Source: Bacillus sp. FJAT-47783
Lineage (GTDB): Bacteria > Bacillota > Bacilli > Bacillales > Aeribacillaceae
Reading direction: 5' to 3'
Length of the DNA: 64,000 nucleotides
Assembly: GCF_022808615.1 (NCBI RefSeq)
Contig: NZ_JAKZKS010000013.1
Location: 1-64,000 of the forward strand
The notes below the pieces were generated by a model, which had not been told where the DNA came from, made no database searches, and saw only the letters and a list, made by a program, of their open reading frames with translations. Shown here one piece after another: positions 54,601 to 64,000 of this stretch (position 1 is its first letter; every line of letters starts with the position of its first letter). Both the position numbers and the translations under genes were made by a program.

Positions 54601-54807
54601 ATGGATCGTCTTCTGTGGGTAATAGGGATTGTCGTTTTTGTGATTAGCTTCATCTTTTTTGCGATGAATTTTATAGGGGAATTTAGCGAAACGGTGCTAC
54701 TTGTCTCATTGTTCGGAATGTTTAATGCTATAATCGCGATGGCGGTAGGAGAAATCTTACAAAAAATTAAGTTTCTTATCAGAAGTGAACAAAAAACAAA
54801 ACGCTAG
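54601..54807 (+). CDS. small membrane protein, 68 residues
   Basis: Two hydrophobic helices (about 4-26 and 32-52) and a basic tail. ATG follows CTGGAGG. No family recognised. Has its own terminator. Confidence 0.6.
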   Translation: MDRLLWVIGIVVFVISFIFFAMNFIGEFSETVLLVSLFGMFNAIIAMAVGEILQKIKFLIRSEQKTKR

Positions 54808-54828
54808 AAAAATATTCTAGCGTTTTAC
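54798..54828. terminator. terminator between the small membrane protein and yvgN
   Basis: AAAACGCTAG pairs with CTAGCGTTTT. Confidence 0.85.
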
Positions 54829-54836
54829 AAGCTTCA

Positions 54837-55667
54837 TTAAAAATCAAAGTTGTCTGGGTCAGGACCTACGCGCTCATCTCTATTTAGTGCATCAATACGA
54901 TCCATCTCCGCTTTTGTTAATTCAAAATCAAAAATGGATGCGTTTTGAATAATGCGTTCTCTTTTCGTTGATTTTGGAATCGTCACAATACCAGATTGTA
55001 CATCCCAACGAAGAATAATTTGGGCTGGCGTTTTCCCATATTTCCTACCAATTTCGACTAATACTTCATGATCTAATAATTTTCCTTGCATAAGAGGTGA
55101 CCATGCTTCTATTTGAATTTGGTGCTTTTCACAAAATTCGCGCAGCTCTTTTTGAATGAGACGAGGGTGCAACTCTACTTGATTGACCATTGGCTTAATT
55201 TCAGCATCTTTCAGCAAGTCTTCCAAATGATGAATATGGAAATTACTTACCCCAATCGCTCGTACTTTTCCCTCATTGTATAAATGCTCAAGAGCCTTCC
55301 ATGTTTCTTTATATTTGCCGGCAACCGGCCAGTGGATTAAATATAAATCTAAATAATCTAAACCAAGACGATCTAAGCTTGCTTGAAACGCTTCTAAAGT
55401 AGATTCGTAACCTTGATCACTGTTCCACACTTTACTTGTCACAAAAATTTCTTCACGCGGGACACCTGATTTGCGAATTCCTTGTCCTACACCTTCTTCA
55501 TTTTTATACACCGCTGCAGTATCGATGCTACGGTACCCAACCTCTAAAGCTGTTTTCACAGAATGAATGGCTTCTTCCCCATCTTCGACTTTAAAAACAC
55601 CTAGTCCAAACCAAGGCATTTTCACACCATTATGTAAAGTTGTACAATCTTGAAGACTTGTAAGCAT
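54837..55667 (-). CDS. yvgN: aldo/keto reductase, glyoxal reductase YvgN
   Basis: A 276-residue (beta/alpha)8 NADPH reductase, the same length as B. subtilis YvgN and closely similar throughout. Catalytic tetrad: Asp in [17 protein letters not shown], with its Tyr, Lys in TSKVWN and His in YLIHWPV. NADPH site [10 protein letters not shown]. It reduces methylglyoxal and other aldehydes. ATG at 55667 follows GAGGAG. Confidence 0.92.
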   Translation of the reverse strand: MLTSLQDCTTLHNGVKMPWFGLGVFKVEDGEEAIHSVKTALEVGYRSIDTAAVYKNEEGVGQGIRKSGVPREEIFVTSKVWNSDQGYESTLEAFQASLDRLGLDYLDLYLIHWPVAGKYKETWKALEHLYNEGKVRAIGVSNFHIHHLEDLLKDAEIKPMVNQVELHPRLIQKELREFCEKHQIQIEAWSPLMQGKLLDHEVLVEIGRKYGKTPAQIILRWDVQSGIVTIPKSTKRERIIQNASIFDFELTKAEMDRIDALNRDERVGPDPDNFDF

Positions 55668-55760
55668 CCTTTCATCTCCTCTCAAAATTCCTTCATCCTA
55701 CATTATGAAGAAATGATGGAAGAAATGAAAATGATTTGCTTCATACAGTTAAGAATATGG

Positions 55761-56339
55761 TTATAACATCTCAATAATATCTTCCACTTCCTTTAACATA
55801 TCTTTTCGCGATTGATCATCGATATACGGAACTGAATAAAAAAATTTATGCGCGATCGTTTCAATTCCACAAAATTGCAAAATCCCAACATCGATTATTG
55901 TTTCAATAGCTGTAATGAGTTGAAGTGATTTTAATTTGTCTTTTGGATTCGCAGTCGTTTGAAAAATGAGTGCCTTCTTATGAGTCAATAATCCTTCCGA
56001 TCCTTCATCCTGAAATTCAAAGGCAAAACCGTTCGTAAATACGCGATCAAAATAGCCTTTTAATATGGCAGGCATTCCCCCCCACCATGTTGGAAAAATA
56101 AAAATTAAATTTTCCGCCCAATTTATATGCTCTTGCTCTTCCCGTACAGTCGAGGGTGCTTTCTCTTGTTGCGGTACCGTAAACGAATCCTCTTTTAATA
56201 CAGGGTTGAAACTCATTTCATATAAATCACGAACTCGTATTTCATGGTTCTTTTCTTCCAACTTTTGAATACACGTTTCAACAATAGACTTATTAAAACT
56301 TGATGGACTAGGATGAGCAACAATGATTAACGTCTTCAT
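55761..56339 (-). CDS. flavodoxin-fold NAD(P)H quinone reductase
   Basis: A 192-residue protein of the NQO/MdaB/KefF type: LIIVAHPSPSSFNKSI at the N-terminus, FIFPTWWGGMPAILKGYFDR in the middle. It transfers two electrons from NAD(P)H to quinones or other acceptors via flavin. Similar to B. subtilis YwrO by memory. Monocistronic. Confidence 0.85.
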   Translation of the reverse strand: MKTLIIVAHPSPSSFNKSIVETCIQKLEEKNHEIRVRDLYEMSFNPVLKEDSFTVPQQEKAPSTVREEQEHINWAENLIFIFPTWWGGMPAILKGYFDRVFTNGFAFEFQDEGSEGLLTHKKALIFQTTANPKDKLKSLQLITAIETIIDVGILQFCGIETIAHKFFYSVPYIDDQSRKDMLKEVEDIIEML

Positions 56340-56559
56340 TTACGTCCTCCAAACAACGTCTTTTCACTTATTATGGAAAATCTGCTCATTTTCATGCATT
56401 CACTCAGATACTTTAACACGATAAAATCTCATGGCAAAATAAAACCCTTTCATTTTTTTCAATATTAAAAAGCAATAAATATTTTCATAAAGGGTTGAAA
56501 CCATTTATGAAATTGGTAAAATAGCGATAGTCACATTCTTCGTAAAGGATGGGAGAAAC

Positions 56560-56802
56560 GTGTTAACGAAAAAGAAACCATGTCGTTACGTCATTAATGC
56601 GACGGGAAAAAATGGAGAAACGTACTTAATGACTTGCGATAATAAACAAGAAGTAAAGCAATGGATTAAAGCCAATAATTCAAAACTGAATCTAAAAGAG
56701 TTAAAAATTATCGATAAGCATAAGAAGCTTGTTTGGACAAAAAATCTTTTACTGTTAACAACAGCGGCATTTATCATTGTTGAACTTTTCATGTTTATGT
56801 AA
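56560..56802 (+). CDS. small protein with C-terminal membrane anchor
   Basis: An 80-residue protein: a basic soluble part (RYVINATGKNGETYLMTCDN ... IKANNSKLNLKEL) and one C-terminal hydrophobic helix (about 60-79). GTG start after GGGAGAAAC. No family recognised. Followed by a strong terminator. Confidence 0.6.
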   Translation: MLTKKKPCRYVINATGKNGETYLMTCDNKQEVKQWIKANNSKLNLKELKIIDKHKKLVWTKNLLLLTTAAFIIVELFMFM

Positions 56803-56814
56803 ATCATTTAAAAT

Positions 56815-56846
56815 AATCCCCACCTTATAACAGGTGGGGATTTTTA
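56815..56846 (+). terminator. terminator of the 80-residue gene
   Basis: AATCCCCACCT pairs with AGGTGGGGATT, followed by TTTTAA. Confidence 0.9.
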
Positions 56847-56929
56847 ATACCCTCAAAATTTCCACTACATATACTTCATACTAAACCATCTAGTTCATTT
56901 CGAACTTCGTATCCTATCGTTCAATATAA

Positions 56930-57092
56930 AGTGAAACTACTTCATTCAGTGGGGTTTTTTTCATCCCCCACTGAATGTTAGTTGAACCAATCGGACCTTT
57001 ACGGGCAGTTTTGTCCCCCACCTAACTTCTTTGCTTTACTACAGAATCTTGAGGTGGGGGTCTTACTGCCCGTTAAGAGTGGGATCAAAGTA
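56930..57092 (-). repeat. dispersed structured repeat (CAGTGGGG ... TACTGCCCGTTAAGAGTGGG type)
   Basis: AAAGTGAAACTACTTCATTC, CCCCCACTGAATG, TTTACGGGCAGTTTTGTCCC, GAGGTGGGGGTC and TACTGCCCGTTAAGAGTGGG. The arms CATTCAGTGGGG/CCCCACTGAATG, CCCCCACCT/AGGTGGGGG and ACGGGCAGT/ACTGCCCGT are complementary, so it can fold into three stems. A shorter copy is at 29770-29870. It sits at the 3' end of the yhgE-like gene. Confidence 0.75.
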
Positions 57093-57094
57093 AT

Positions 57095-59776
57095 CTAATG
57101 AATAATTTTGCTTTTCTTTGCCATTTTCGTTACCCTCTCCGTTGATTTACTTAACGGTTTCTTTAACACAACACCAAGTAAAAATGCGCTACAAAGGAAC
57201 AAGAATAAGCAAATCACATCTTTTCTTACAATACCAGCCACCATGCCTCCTACCGTTTCTCTCATTAAGCTAATACCGTATGTAAACGGCAAAAATGGAT
57301 GGATTGCTTGAAATAATGGCGGTGTGACTTGAACAGGAAAAGTCCCACCTGAAGCTGATAATTGTAAGACGAGCATAACAATGGCAAATGCCTTTCCAAT
57401 GTTTCCAAATACAGAAACAAATGTATAAACAATCGTCATAAACACGATGCTTATGAAAATGCTAGAGAGAACAAACCAAACCGGTTCTGCGACATATGCA
57501 CCGAGAATAAACATATCTCCTAACGATACAATCAAAGCTTGAAAAAACCCGATCGTCAAAAATGTTAAGAGCCTTCCAAAATAAATATGGTGGCTATTGT
57601 ACATTCCATTTGCATCCTCAACATCAAAACGAAGCATGGAAACAAGTAAAAGAGCGCCAACCCATAAAGAAAGCGTCGTATAAAAAGGTGACATCGCCGA
57701 ACCGTAGTTTGGAATATGAAACATTTTTTCTTCTTTTAAATGAATTGGGTTTGTTATAAAATCACTTTCGTTTTGGACGTCATTTTTTAACAACGCTATA
57801 ATTTCTTCCAAATCTTTTGATTGTTTAAAATCCCGAATTTTATTTGCTGCGTTTTTCACTGACTGTTCTAATTTTGGTAAATCTGTACGAACAAGGTTTG
57901 CTAATTTATGCACTGTTTCTTCTACTTCAGGAAGTTTTGTTTGAATGAAATCTGATACCTTATGAACTTCTTCTTCAACCTTTGGTAAATCATTTCGAAC
58001 AAAATTTGCTGCTTCATGAACTTTTTTCTCAAGGCCAGGTAAATCGTCTTGAACAAAGGCTGCCGCTTGATTGATACCTTCAACAAGAAGGTTCATCTTT
58101 TCTTGTATCTCTTGTGCTGCTTCATGAACTTTTTCTTTAATTTCAGGGAGTTCCTTTTGAATTCGTTCAAGCTCACTTCGGCCATAATCAATTGTTTTGT
58201 CAGCATCTTCAAGTATTCCTTTTATTTCCGGTAGCATTTCTTTTGCTTTATTTAAGCGATCAGATGCATTTTCAGTAGATGAACGAAGCTCTTCTAGAAA
58301 CTGGTTGATTTTTTGAATAGTTTCTTTATCAAAATTAGCTAATAGATCGTTAATGTCATTGCTTGCTTTACTTGACAAAGATTGCAACTTAGCAAGATCA
58401 CTTTCGTTTGGTTGATTCCCTTGCGCAATGGATTGTTGAACCCTTTTTAAAAGCCCTTTTTGTTGTTCAAAATTCGATTGCAACGTATTTAAACGTTGGA
58501 TTTCAGGAGCAAATGACTGGTTGGAGCCGTTCATCTTTTCAAATAAATTAGCTGTTCGTTCAATGACTTCTCCACCTGTTTCGATACGCTTTTCTAAAGA
58601 TGATACATCCTTTCGGAATGATTTTGGATCTTCATTTCCTTGTTGTAGCGCCTCCGCTAATTGTGTAACGGCATCGGTTGATTGTTGAAGAAGAGCGATA
58701 TTTTGCTTTACAGAAGGCGCAATCGCATTGAATGCTTCAGCATTTTCCTTTATAAATTCCTCTAATTTATTTCTTAGTTCCTCACCATTCTTGGCTATTT
58801 TCTCAATTTCATTCAATGCTTCTTTGGCACTACTAATGACTTCATCGGCTTTATTCGCGTTTTCGATTGCACGATTAATCGCATCTTCAATTTTGTAAAA
58901 GTTTTGATCAATTTCAACAACCCGATCTGCTACTTGCTGAATCGATGGTAATTTTTCTTGAATGGCAACAATTTCATTTCCAACTTCCTTTATTTTCGGA
59001 AGTTCCTTCTCTAACTTGAGAACATAGCTTGCTGCATGGTTAATCTCAGGTAGTTTATCTTCAAGTACAACGATTTTTTCACCTTTTTCGCGTATTTCCG
59101 GTAACTTTTGTTCAAACGCTAGCAATTGATCGCCAGCTTTTTCAATTTCCGGTAAATGCTCTTCAAGCTCAAATAGTCGATTTTCAATATGGCGAATCGT
59201 TGGCAGTTCTTTTTCAAGCTCAATACCAATTCGATTAAATTCTTTTAACAACGCCTCACTTACGCTTTTAACAAAGCTTTCGTTTATTTGGTCCGTAACA
59301 CCTGTCGCACCTTTAGCCGTAATCTTTGGTGCAATCGCATTTATTTTCTCATTTACGATATATTGTATTTCAGGGCTTTCTGGATTATCTTCTAATATTG
59401 TTGCTAACTTAGCTGAAAAATCTTTCGGAATAAGCAAACTAGCATAGTAATCCCCATGCCTCATACCTTCATGTGCTTCTTCTTTACTCACAAACGTCCA
59501 TCCGAGTTTTTTATTTTCCTTTAAGCTATTAACTACTTCCTCTCCAACATTTATTTCTTTATGAATTTCATTATTGTGAATGACCGTACCTTCATCTTCG
59601 TTTGTTACCGCAATGGCAATACCCGAAGTATCTCCATATGGATCCCAAGCCGCTTTTAAATTAAACCAAGCATAAAGCGACGGGAGAACCATGAGACCGG
59701 CGATCAAAAATACTGCGATCGGCACTTTAAAAATATTTTGCCAATCCGTTTTATAAATTTGAAAGATCTTCTTCAT
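57095..59776 (-). CDS. YhgE/Pip-family membrane protein
   Basis: An 893-residue protein: one N-terminal helix (about 18-40), the conserved YAWFNLKAAWDPYGDTSGIA and VAVTNEDEG segment of YhgE/Pip proteins, a long external coiled region (about 190-690), and five or six C-terminal helices (about 715-880) of the ABC-2 permease type. Two arrays of short repeats occupy the external region: LPEI-type units of 17 residues at about 215-300 and LP-type units of 18 residues at about 600-680. Relatives include phage-infection protein Pip of Lactococcus and YhgE of B. subtilis; function is not settled. Longer than YhgE, which has about 775 residues. Confidence 0.85.
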   Translation of the reverse strand: MKKIFQIYKTDWQNIFKVPIAVFLIAGLMVLPSLYAWFNLKAAWDPYGDTSGIAIAVTNEDEGTVIHNNEIHKEINVGEEVVNSLKENKKLGWTFVSKEEAHEGMRHGDYYASLLIPKDFSAKLATILEDNPESPEIQYIVNEKINAIAPKITAKGATGVTDQINESFVKSVSEALLKEFNRIGIELEKELPTIRHIENRLFELEEHLPEIEKAGDQLLAFEQKLPEIREKGEKIVVLEDKLPEINHAASYVLKLEKELPKIKEVGNEIVAIQEKLPSIQQVADRVVEIDQNFYKIEDAINRAIENANKADEVISSAKEALNEIEKIAKNGEELRNKLEEFIKENAEAFNAIAPSVKQNIALLQQSTDAVTQLAEALQQGNEDPKSFRKDVSSLEKRIETGGEVIERTANLFEKMNGSNQSFAPEIQRLNTLQSNFEQQKGLLKRVQQSIAQGNQPNESDLAKLQSLSSKASNDINDLLANFDKETIQKINQFLEELRSSTENASDRLNKAKEMLPEIKGILEDADKTIDYGRSELERIQKELPEIKEKVHEAAQEIQEKMNLLVEGINQAAAFVQDDLPGLEKKVHEAANFVRNDLPKVEEEVHKVSDFIQTKLPEVEETVHKLANLVRTDLPKLEQSVKNAANKIRDFKQSKDLEEIIALLKNDVQNESDFITNPIHLKEEKMFHIPNYGSAMSPFYTTLSLWVGALLLVSMLRFDVEDANGMYNSHHIYFGRLLTFLTIGFFQALIVSLGDMFILGAYVAEPVWFVLSSIFISIVFMTIVYTFVSVFGNIGKAFAIVMLVLQLSASGGTFPVQVTPPLFQAIHPFLPFTYGISLMRETVGGMVAGIVRKDVICLFLFLCSAFLLGVVLKKPLSKSTERVTKMAKKSKIIH

Positions 59777-60131
59777 TATTTACTCACCTAACTTGCATAA
59801 TTTTTTATTAAGGTGTTAAGGAAAATTAAGTAAAGGTCGAGAAATGTCGAAAAAAAAGAGACAACATTTTTTATTATGTCATTCTATCCCTATATCTTCA
59901 AGTTCTACTTACTAACGTATTACTTGATTCCTCTTTCATAGAATAGACAACACCCGAAACATACTTTTGTCTTAGAAATTCCATCGTTGAAATCGACAAT
60001 ATCACCCTAAATAACCCTATTATTTACAAATCTATACTAATATTTTATTATTTTTACAATATTTTAACACTATCTATATATTTTTCCTTTACTATAGAAA
60101 TGGTTGAAATTATGGTAGAGGAGGAAAAAGA
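59777..60131. other. spacer upstream of the yhcR-like gene
   Basis: About 355 AT-rich bases between divergent genes, which must carry both promoters. No gene, RNA or clear operator is seen. Confidence 0.5.
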
Positions 60132-63100
60132 GTGAATAGTAGGGATTTATTAAAAAAGTCTTTTATTCTAGTATTAGCGTTTTTATTAACTGCTACACCA
60201 TTATTAACAAGTACTAGGTCTATGGCATTGGCTGAATCCGTTCAGGCAGAAACGTTGTTTTTCTCAGAGTATGTCGAAGGTTCAAGTAGTAATAAAGCGA
60301 TTGAAATTTATAACGGGACAGGTCAGCAAGTAGATTTAAGCGATTATGTTGTCGAATTATATAGTAATGGAAATACAGAGATTCAAAGTAAGTTAGAATT
60401 AACTGGGACACTTGAACACAATGATGTTTTTGTTATTGCAAATGGTCAAGCGCATGACGATTTAAAGAACAAAGCTGATACTACGAGCGATGTTACAAAT
60501 TTTAATGGAAACGATGCGCTTGTTTTAAAGAAAAACGATCAAGTGATAGATGTTATTAACACAGTAGGAAATAGTGATCATGTTGTCGAAAACGTTACAC
60601 TTGTAAGACTGCCAACGATCACAAAAGGATCGAGTACATTTCATTTAGCAGAGTGGAATTCGTTCCCTACGGATACGTTCAACAATATTGGTCAACACTC
60701 TTTTGCTCAAGAGCCTACAGATCCACCAACTGAAGATGTACAAAGTATTAAAGATGTTCGTCAAACAAATGGCGAAATGGTAACGATTGAAGGAATCGTG
60801 ACAGCTATTTTCGTAGCGGGTGGCAAAGCAAATGTTTACATTCAAGATGAAACAGCGGGCATTATCATAAGAGCCGCTGGCCTCGATAAGAAAGTGCAAA
60901 TTGGAGACAAAGTAAAAGCGAATGGAACAACAGAGCAATTCCATAAGATGGCACAGCTCGCTTGTGATGCGAAAGATGTTGAAATCATTGAATCAAATTT
61001 CGGAACACCATTACCTCAAACCATTACTTCTTCTCAGTTAACAGAAGAAGTTGAAGGTGAACTCGTACAGATAAATCATATAACGATTGAATCAGTAAAC
61101 GAATATGGGGAACATACAGCACGTGATGAAAATGGGACATTTTTAATCAAATCTGATTTAGTCGATGTGAATAAAAATTACGAGAAAGTCATAGGTGTTG
61201 TTGAATATAGCTTCGGCCAATACAAGTTAATACCAAGAACTAAAGCAGATATCATCGAAGACAGCAGTAAAGTTGGAGATGTTTTTGCTACACCAGAAGC
61301 AGGCTTAGTAGCAAAAGGGACAAAAGTAAACTTATCGACCGCAACAACAGATGCAACAATTTATTACACGACAGATGGATCTACACCAACGTCTACATCT
61401 ACAGTATATACACAACCGATTGAAATTACTGATACGGTAACGATCAAAGCCATTGCCGTTAAGAAAGGTTTGCAAAACAGTGATGTATCGACGTTCACGT
61501 TTGAAATCGGTAAAGATTTAGATCAACTAGACATCCACGATATTCAAGGGACGAGCCATACATCCCCTTATGTCGGGAAAACGGTTAAAAATGTTGATGG
61601 GATTGTCACACATATAGACAATCATAATGTTTATATTCAAGAAACATCACCAGATAAAAATCCAAAAACATCTGAAGGTTTACTCGTTTACAAAAAGAAT
61701 CATGGTTTAGCTGTTGGCGATCACATTTCTGTTGACGGTGAAGTAAAAGAATATGTATTAGACGGCTATTCGGATAAAAAAGAAACGGATTTAACGTTTA
61801 CCGAAATCCAAGCAACGAATATCAATGTTTTATCAAGTGGTAACAAGCTTCCTAAGCCAATTGTGCTCGGGAAAAATGGGCGAGTCATACCTGATCAAAT
61901 CATCGATAATGATTCCTTCAGTCAATTCGATCCAGAGGAAGATGCGATTGATTTTTATGAAAGCTTAGAAGGTATGCGTGTCCAGTTAGAAAATCCAACC
62001 GTTGTAGGCCCTCAAAAATATGGCGATATTGCTGTTGTCGTCGACAATGGGACTAACCAACTGAAAACGGACGCTGGTGGGTACAAATTATCGGAACATG
62101 ACCCAAACCCTGAAATTTTATATGTTCAGACTGGAAGCGATTTCGTTGCAAAAGTTGGGGATTCATTTAAAGGCACAATTACTGGTGTCATGAGCTATGA
62201 CTATCAAAATTTCAAAATATATCGTAACACAAAAGAACCACTTCCTTCACTAAAAGACGGTGGGGTAAAACGAGATACAACGACAATTAAAAAAGTAAAC
62301 GATCAATTAACGGTGGCCACATATAACGTTGAAAACTTATCAGCAAAATCGAATGATACAAAACTAGAAAACTTGGCAACTTCCATTATTAAAAACTTAA
62401 ACTCACCAGATATTATCGCGTTACAAGAAGTCCAAGATAATGACGGTCCAACAGATAGCGGGATAACAAATGCTGATCAAACATATGGTCGATTAATAAA
62501 CAAAATTAGTGAACTTGGTGGCCCAACTTACCAATTTACAGATATCGCTCCAGAAAATAAGCAAGATGGTGGGCAGCCAGGCGGAAACATTCGCGTTGGA
62601 TACTTATACAATCCAGAACGAGTCTCTTTAAAGGATAAAGAAAAAGGATCCGCAACAGAGGCTGTTCAGTATAAAGATGGGGATTTAACCGTAAACCCTG
62701 GACGAATTGCGCCAGATCAATTTGTCGATACTAGAAAACCACTAGCAGCTGAATTTGAATTTAACGGAGAAGACGTAATTGTCATCAATGCACATTTTAA
62801 TTCAAAAAGAGGCGATACACCTTTATTCGGTAAAGCGCAGCCTCCTGTTTTAGGAAGTGAAGCGAAACGCATTGAGCTAATGACGGAAGTAAATAGCTTT
62901 GTAGAAGATATTTTAGCTGAAAATGAAAAAGAAAATATCATCGTTCTTGGCGATATGAATGACTTTGAATTTTCAAAGCCGCTTGAAATATTACAAGGTT
63001 CAGAGCTTACGAATTTAATGGACAAATTACCTGAAGCAGAACGTTGGACATACAATTATCGCGGAAACTCTCAAGCTCTTGACCATATTTTAGTTTCCAA

Positions 63101-64000
63101 TCGTTTAGCGAAAACGGCTAACGTTGATATTGTAAACATCAATTCACCATTTATGGAAGAGCATGGCCGTGCAAGTGATCATGACCCAGTACTAGCACAA
63201 ATTGACTTAACTCCACCAAAAGAAATTAACATATTACACACGAATGACTCTCACGCACGTGTATTTGAAGGAAAGTATGACGGTATGGGCTTTGCTAAAC
63301 TTTCTACTTTAATTAACCAGTTTGAGGAAGAAAATGAGCATTCTCTTCTTTTAGATGCTGGTGATACGTTCCACGGAACAACATTTGCTACGTTAGAAGA
63401 GGGAAGCAGCATTGTCGAAGTGATGAATAAAATTGGCTATGATAGCATGGCTGCCGGAAACCACGATTTTAATTACGGATACAACCGATTATTAGAACTC
63501 GAAGAAATGGCCGACTTTCCTGTATTAAGTGCGAACGTGATTTACGAAGATACGGGAGAATTAGTGCTTGATCCTTACACAATTAAAACTGTTGATGGTA
63601 TAAAGTTTGGAATATTTGGCCTTTCAACACCTGAAACGCATTACAAAACACATCCGAAAAATGTCGAAGGTCTTACATTTACCGATCCTGTTAAAGCAGC
63701 AAAGAAAATGGTGAAAGAATTACAGTCAAAAGATGTTGACGTTATTATTGCCTTAACACATTTGGGTACAGATGCTTCAAGTACAGACACAAGCTTAAAA
63801 GTAGCTCAAGGTGCCCCTGGTATTGACTTAATTGTCGATGGTCACAGCCATACAGTTGATGACATTGAAAATAGCGGCACATTAATTGTAAGTGCAGGAG
63901 AATATTTAAAAAACCTTGGCGTTGTTGAACTCACTTTCGACGATAACAATGAATTAATTAGCCGCGAAGCATCACGGATTACAAAGGATGAAGCTGCTAA
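60132..64000 (+). CDS. yhcR: YhcR-like cell-surface nuclease/5'-nucleotidase (runs off right edge)
   Basis: At least 1,289 residues from the GTG at 60132, which follows AGAGGAGG. Order of parts: signal peptide (about 1-35), lamin-tail domain (44-150, FFSEYVEGSSSNKAIEIYN), OB-fold (206-375), chitobiase-type C-terminal domain (383-458, ATIYYTTDGSTPT), a second OB-fold region (466-700), endonuclease/exonuclease/phosphatase domain (728-1025: VATYNVENL, ALQEVQDNDG, VINAHFNSKRGD, VLGDMNDFE, SDHDPV), and a calcineurin-like 5'-nucleotidase domain (from 1033: ILHTNDSHAR, DAGDTFHGT, AAGNHDFNYG, DGHSHT). It should degrade external nucleic acids and dephosphorylate the products. The C-terminal sorting signal lies outside the window; sortase YhcS is its expected partner. 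Confidence 0.88.
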   Translation, partial: MNSRDLLKKSFILVLAFLLTATPLLTSTRSMALAESVQAETLFFSEYVEGSSSNKAIEIYNGTGQQVDLSDYVVELYSNGNTEIQSKLELTGTLEHNDVFVIANGQAHDDLKNKADTTSDVTNFNGNDALVLKKNDQVIDVINTVGNSDHVVENVTLVRLPTITKGSSTFHLAEWNSFPTDTFNNIGQHSFAQEPTDPPTEDVQSIKDVRQTNGEMVTIEGIVTAIFVAGGKANVYIQDETAGIIIRAAGLDKKVQIGDKVKANGTTEQFHKMAQLACDAKDVEIIESNFGTPLPQTITSSQLTEEVEGELVQINHITIESVNEYGEHTARDENGTFLIKSDLVDVNKNYEKVIGVVEYSFGQYKLIPRTKADIIEDSSKVGDVFATPEAGLVAKGTKVNLSTATTDATIYYTTDGSTPTSTSTVYTQPIEITDTVTIKAIAVKKGLQNSDVSTFTFEIGKDLDQLDIHDIQGTSHTSPYVGKTVKNVDGIVTHIDNHNVYIQETSPDKNPKTSEGLLVYKKNHGLAVGDHISVDGEVKEYVLDGYSDKKETDLTFTEIQATNINVLSSGNKLPKPIVLGKNGRVIPDQIIDNDSFSQFDPEEDAIDFYESLEGMRVQLENPTVVGPQKYGDIAVVVDNGTNQLKTDAGGYKLSEHDPNPEILYVQTGSDFVAKVGDSFKGTITGVMSYDYQNFKIYRNTKEPLPSLKDGGVKRDTTTIKKVNDQLTVATYNVENLSAKSNDTKLENLATSIIKNLNSPDIIALQEVQDNDGPTDSGITNADQTYGRLINKISELGGPTYQFTDIAPENKQDGGQPGGNIRVGYLYNPERVSLKDKEKGSATEAVQYKDGDLTVNPGRIAPDQFVDTRKPLAAEFEFNGEDVIVINAHFNSKRGDTPLFGKAQPPVLGSEAKRIELMTEVNSFVEDILAENEKENIIVLGDMNDFEFSKPLEILQGSELTNLMDKLPEAERWTYNYRGNSQALDHILVSNRLAKTANVDIVNINSPFMEEHGRASDHDPVLAQIDLTPPKEINILHTNDSHARVFEGKYDGMGFAKLSTLINQFEEENEHSLLLDAGDTFHGTTFATLEEGSSIVEVMNKIGYDSMAAGNHDFNYGYNRLLELEEMADFPVLSANVIYEDTGELVLDPYTIKTVDGIKFGIFGLSTPETHYKTHPKNVEGLTFTDPVKAAKKMVKELQSKDVDVIIALTHLGTDASSTDTSLKVAQGAPGIDLIVDGHSHTVDDIENSGTLIVSAGEYLKNLGVVELTFDDNNELISREASRITKDEAA

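Noticed and set aside
60220-60944. Minus-strand frames opposite the yhcR-like gene
   Set aside because: They are antisense shadows; the plus strand encodes a continuous multidomain protein that extends past the window.

Overview
The window is low-GC chromosomal DNA from an endospore-forming member of the Bacillaceae. It carries spoVR, an nsrR/hmp pair, a GlpP-antiterminated glycerol regulon, and a long run of genes in the same order as the Bacillus subtilis yhcR-yhdE region. Read from high to low coordinates the backbone is yhcR, yhcS, yhcT, yhcU, yhcV, glpP, glpF, glpK, glpD, pgcA, yhcY, yhcZ, azr/yhdA, yhdB, yhdC, nsrR/yhdE, with spoVR further down. Species cannot be fixed from the sequence alone.

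Positions 1-7050 are accessory. They hold an ISL3 transposase tail, a short hairpin repeat split by an element with Tn7/Tn5053-type ends (326-2263, TTAAG target duplication) that contains a complete IS200/IS605 tnpA-tnpB unit, a five-gene LXG-type polymorphic toxin operon (2715-6016), and remnants of other insertion sequences. Positions 7050-19000 are mostly housekeeping and transport: cadC-cadA, a YueF-like AI-2E permease, a GNAT enzyme, a YitT protein, modAB, a small unknown 59-residue protein, a BcrC-like phosphatase and spoVR.

Positions 19270-25300 form a second toxin island. It has one complete ywqH/ywqI/LXG-nuclease/yezG operon followed by two orphan cassettes that repeat only the pre-toxin segment. 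One cassette carries a different nuclease tip (LHH/HNH type) with a SUKH immunity gene; the other has decayed. This is the layout of a toxin-tip reservoir that recombines through the shared segment. A dead UPF0236 transposase follows.

Positions 26300-41000 are the conserved backbone: NO detoxification (hmp with its repressor nsrR and visible operator-like repeats), a GAF-type two-component system, azoreductase, phosphoglucomutase and the glp regulon with two GlpP-type terminator leaders and a cre box. Positions 40266-47430 are a second accessory slot: a broken HTH-PIN fusion, a lactococcin 972-type bacteriocin with its ABC/membrane genes, a decayed MobA/MobL relaxase and an IS200-type element. 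Positions 47498-64000 return to backbone, interrupted by oxidoreductases (a YhfP-like enzyme with a divergent TetR gene, YvgN, a quinone reductase), a Bdb thiol-oxidase pair, a YhgE/Pip giant membrane protein, and the start of a YhcR-like surface nuclease/nucleotidase that runs off the window.

Three intergenic spacers (near 9700, 27300 and 49870) each contain an array of unrelated sequence but the same 20-21 bp phasing, lying outside transcription terminators. These arrays, the Tn7-type mini-element and the toxin cassette reservoir are the most unusual structures here.
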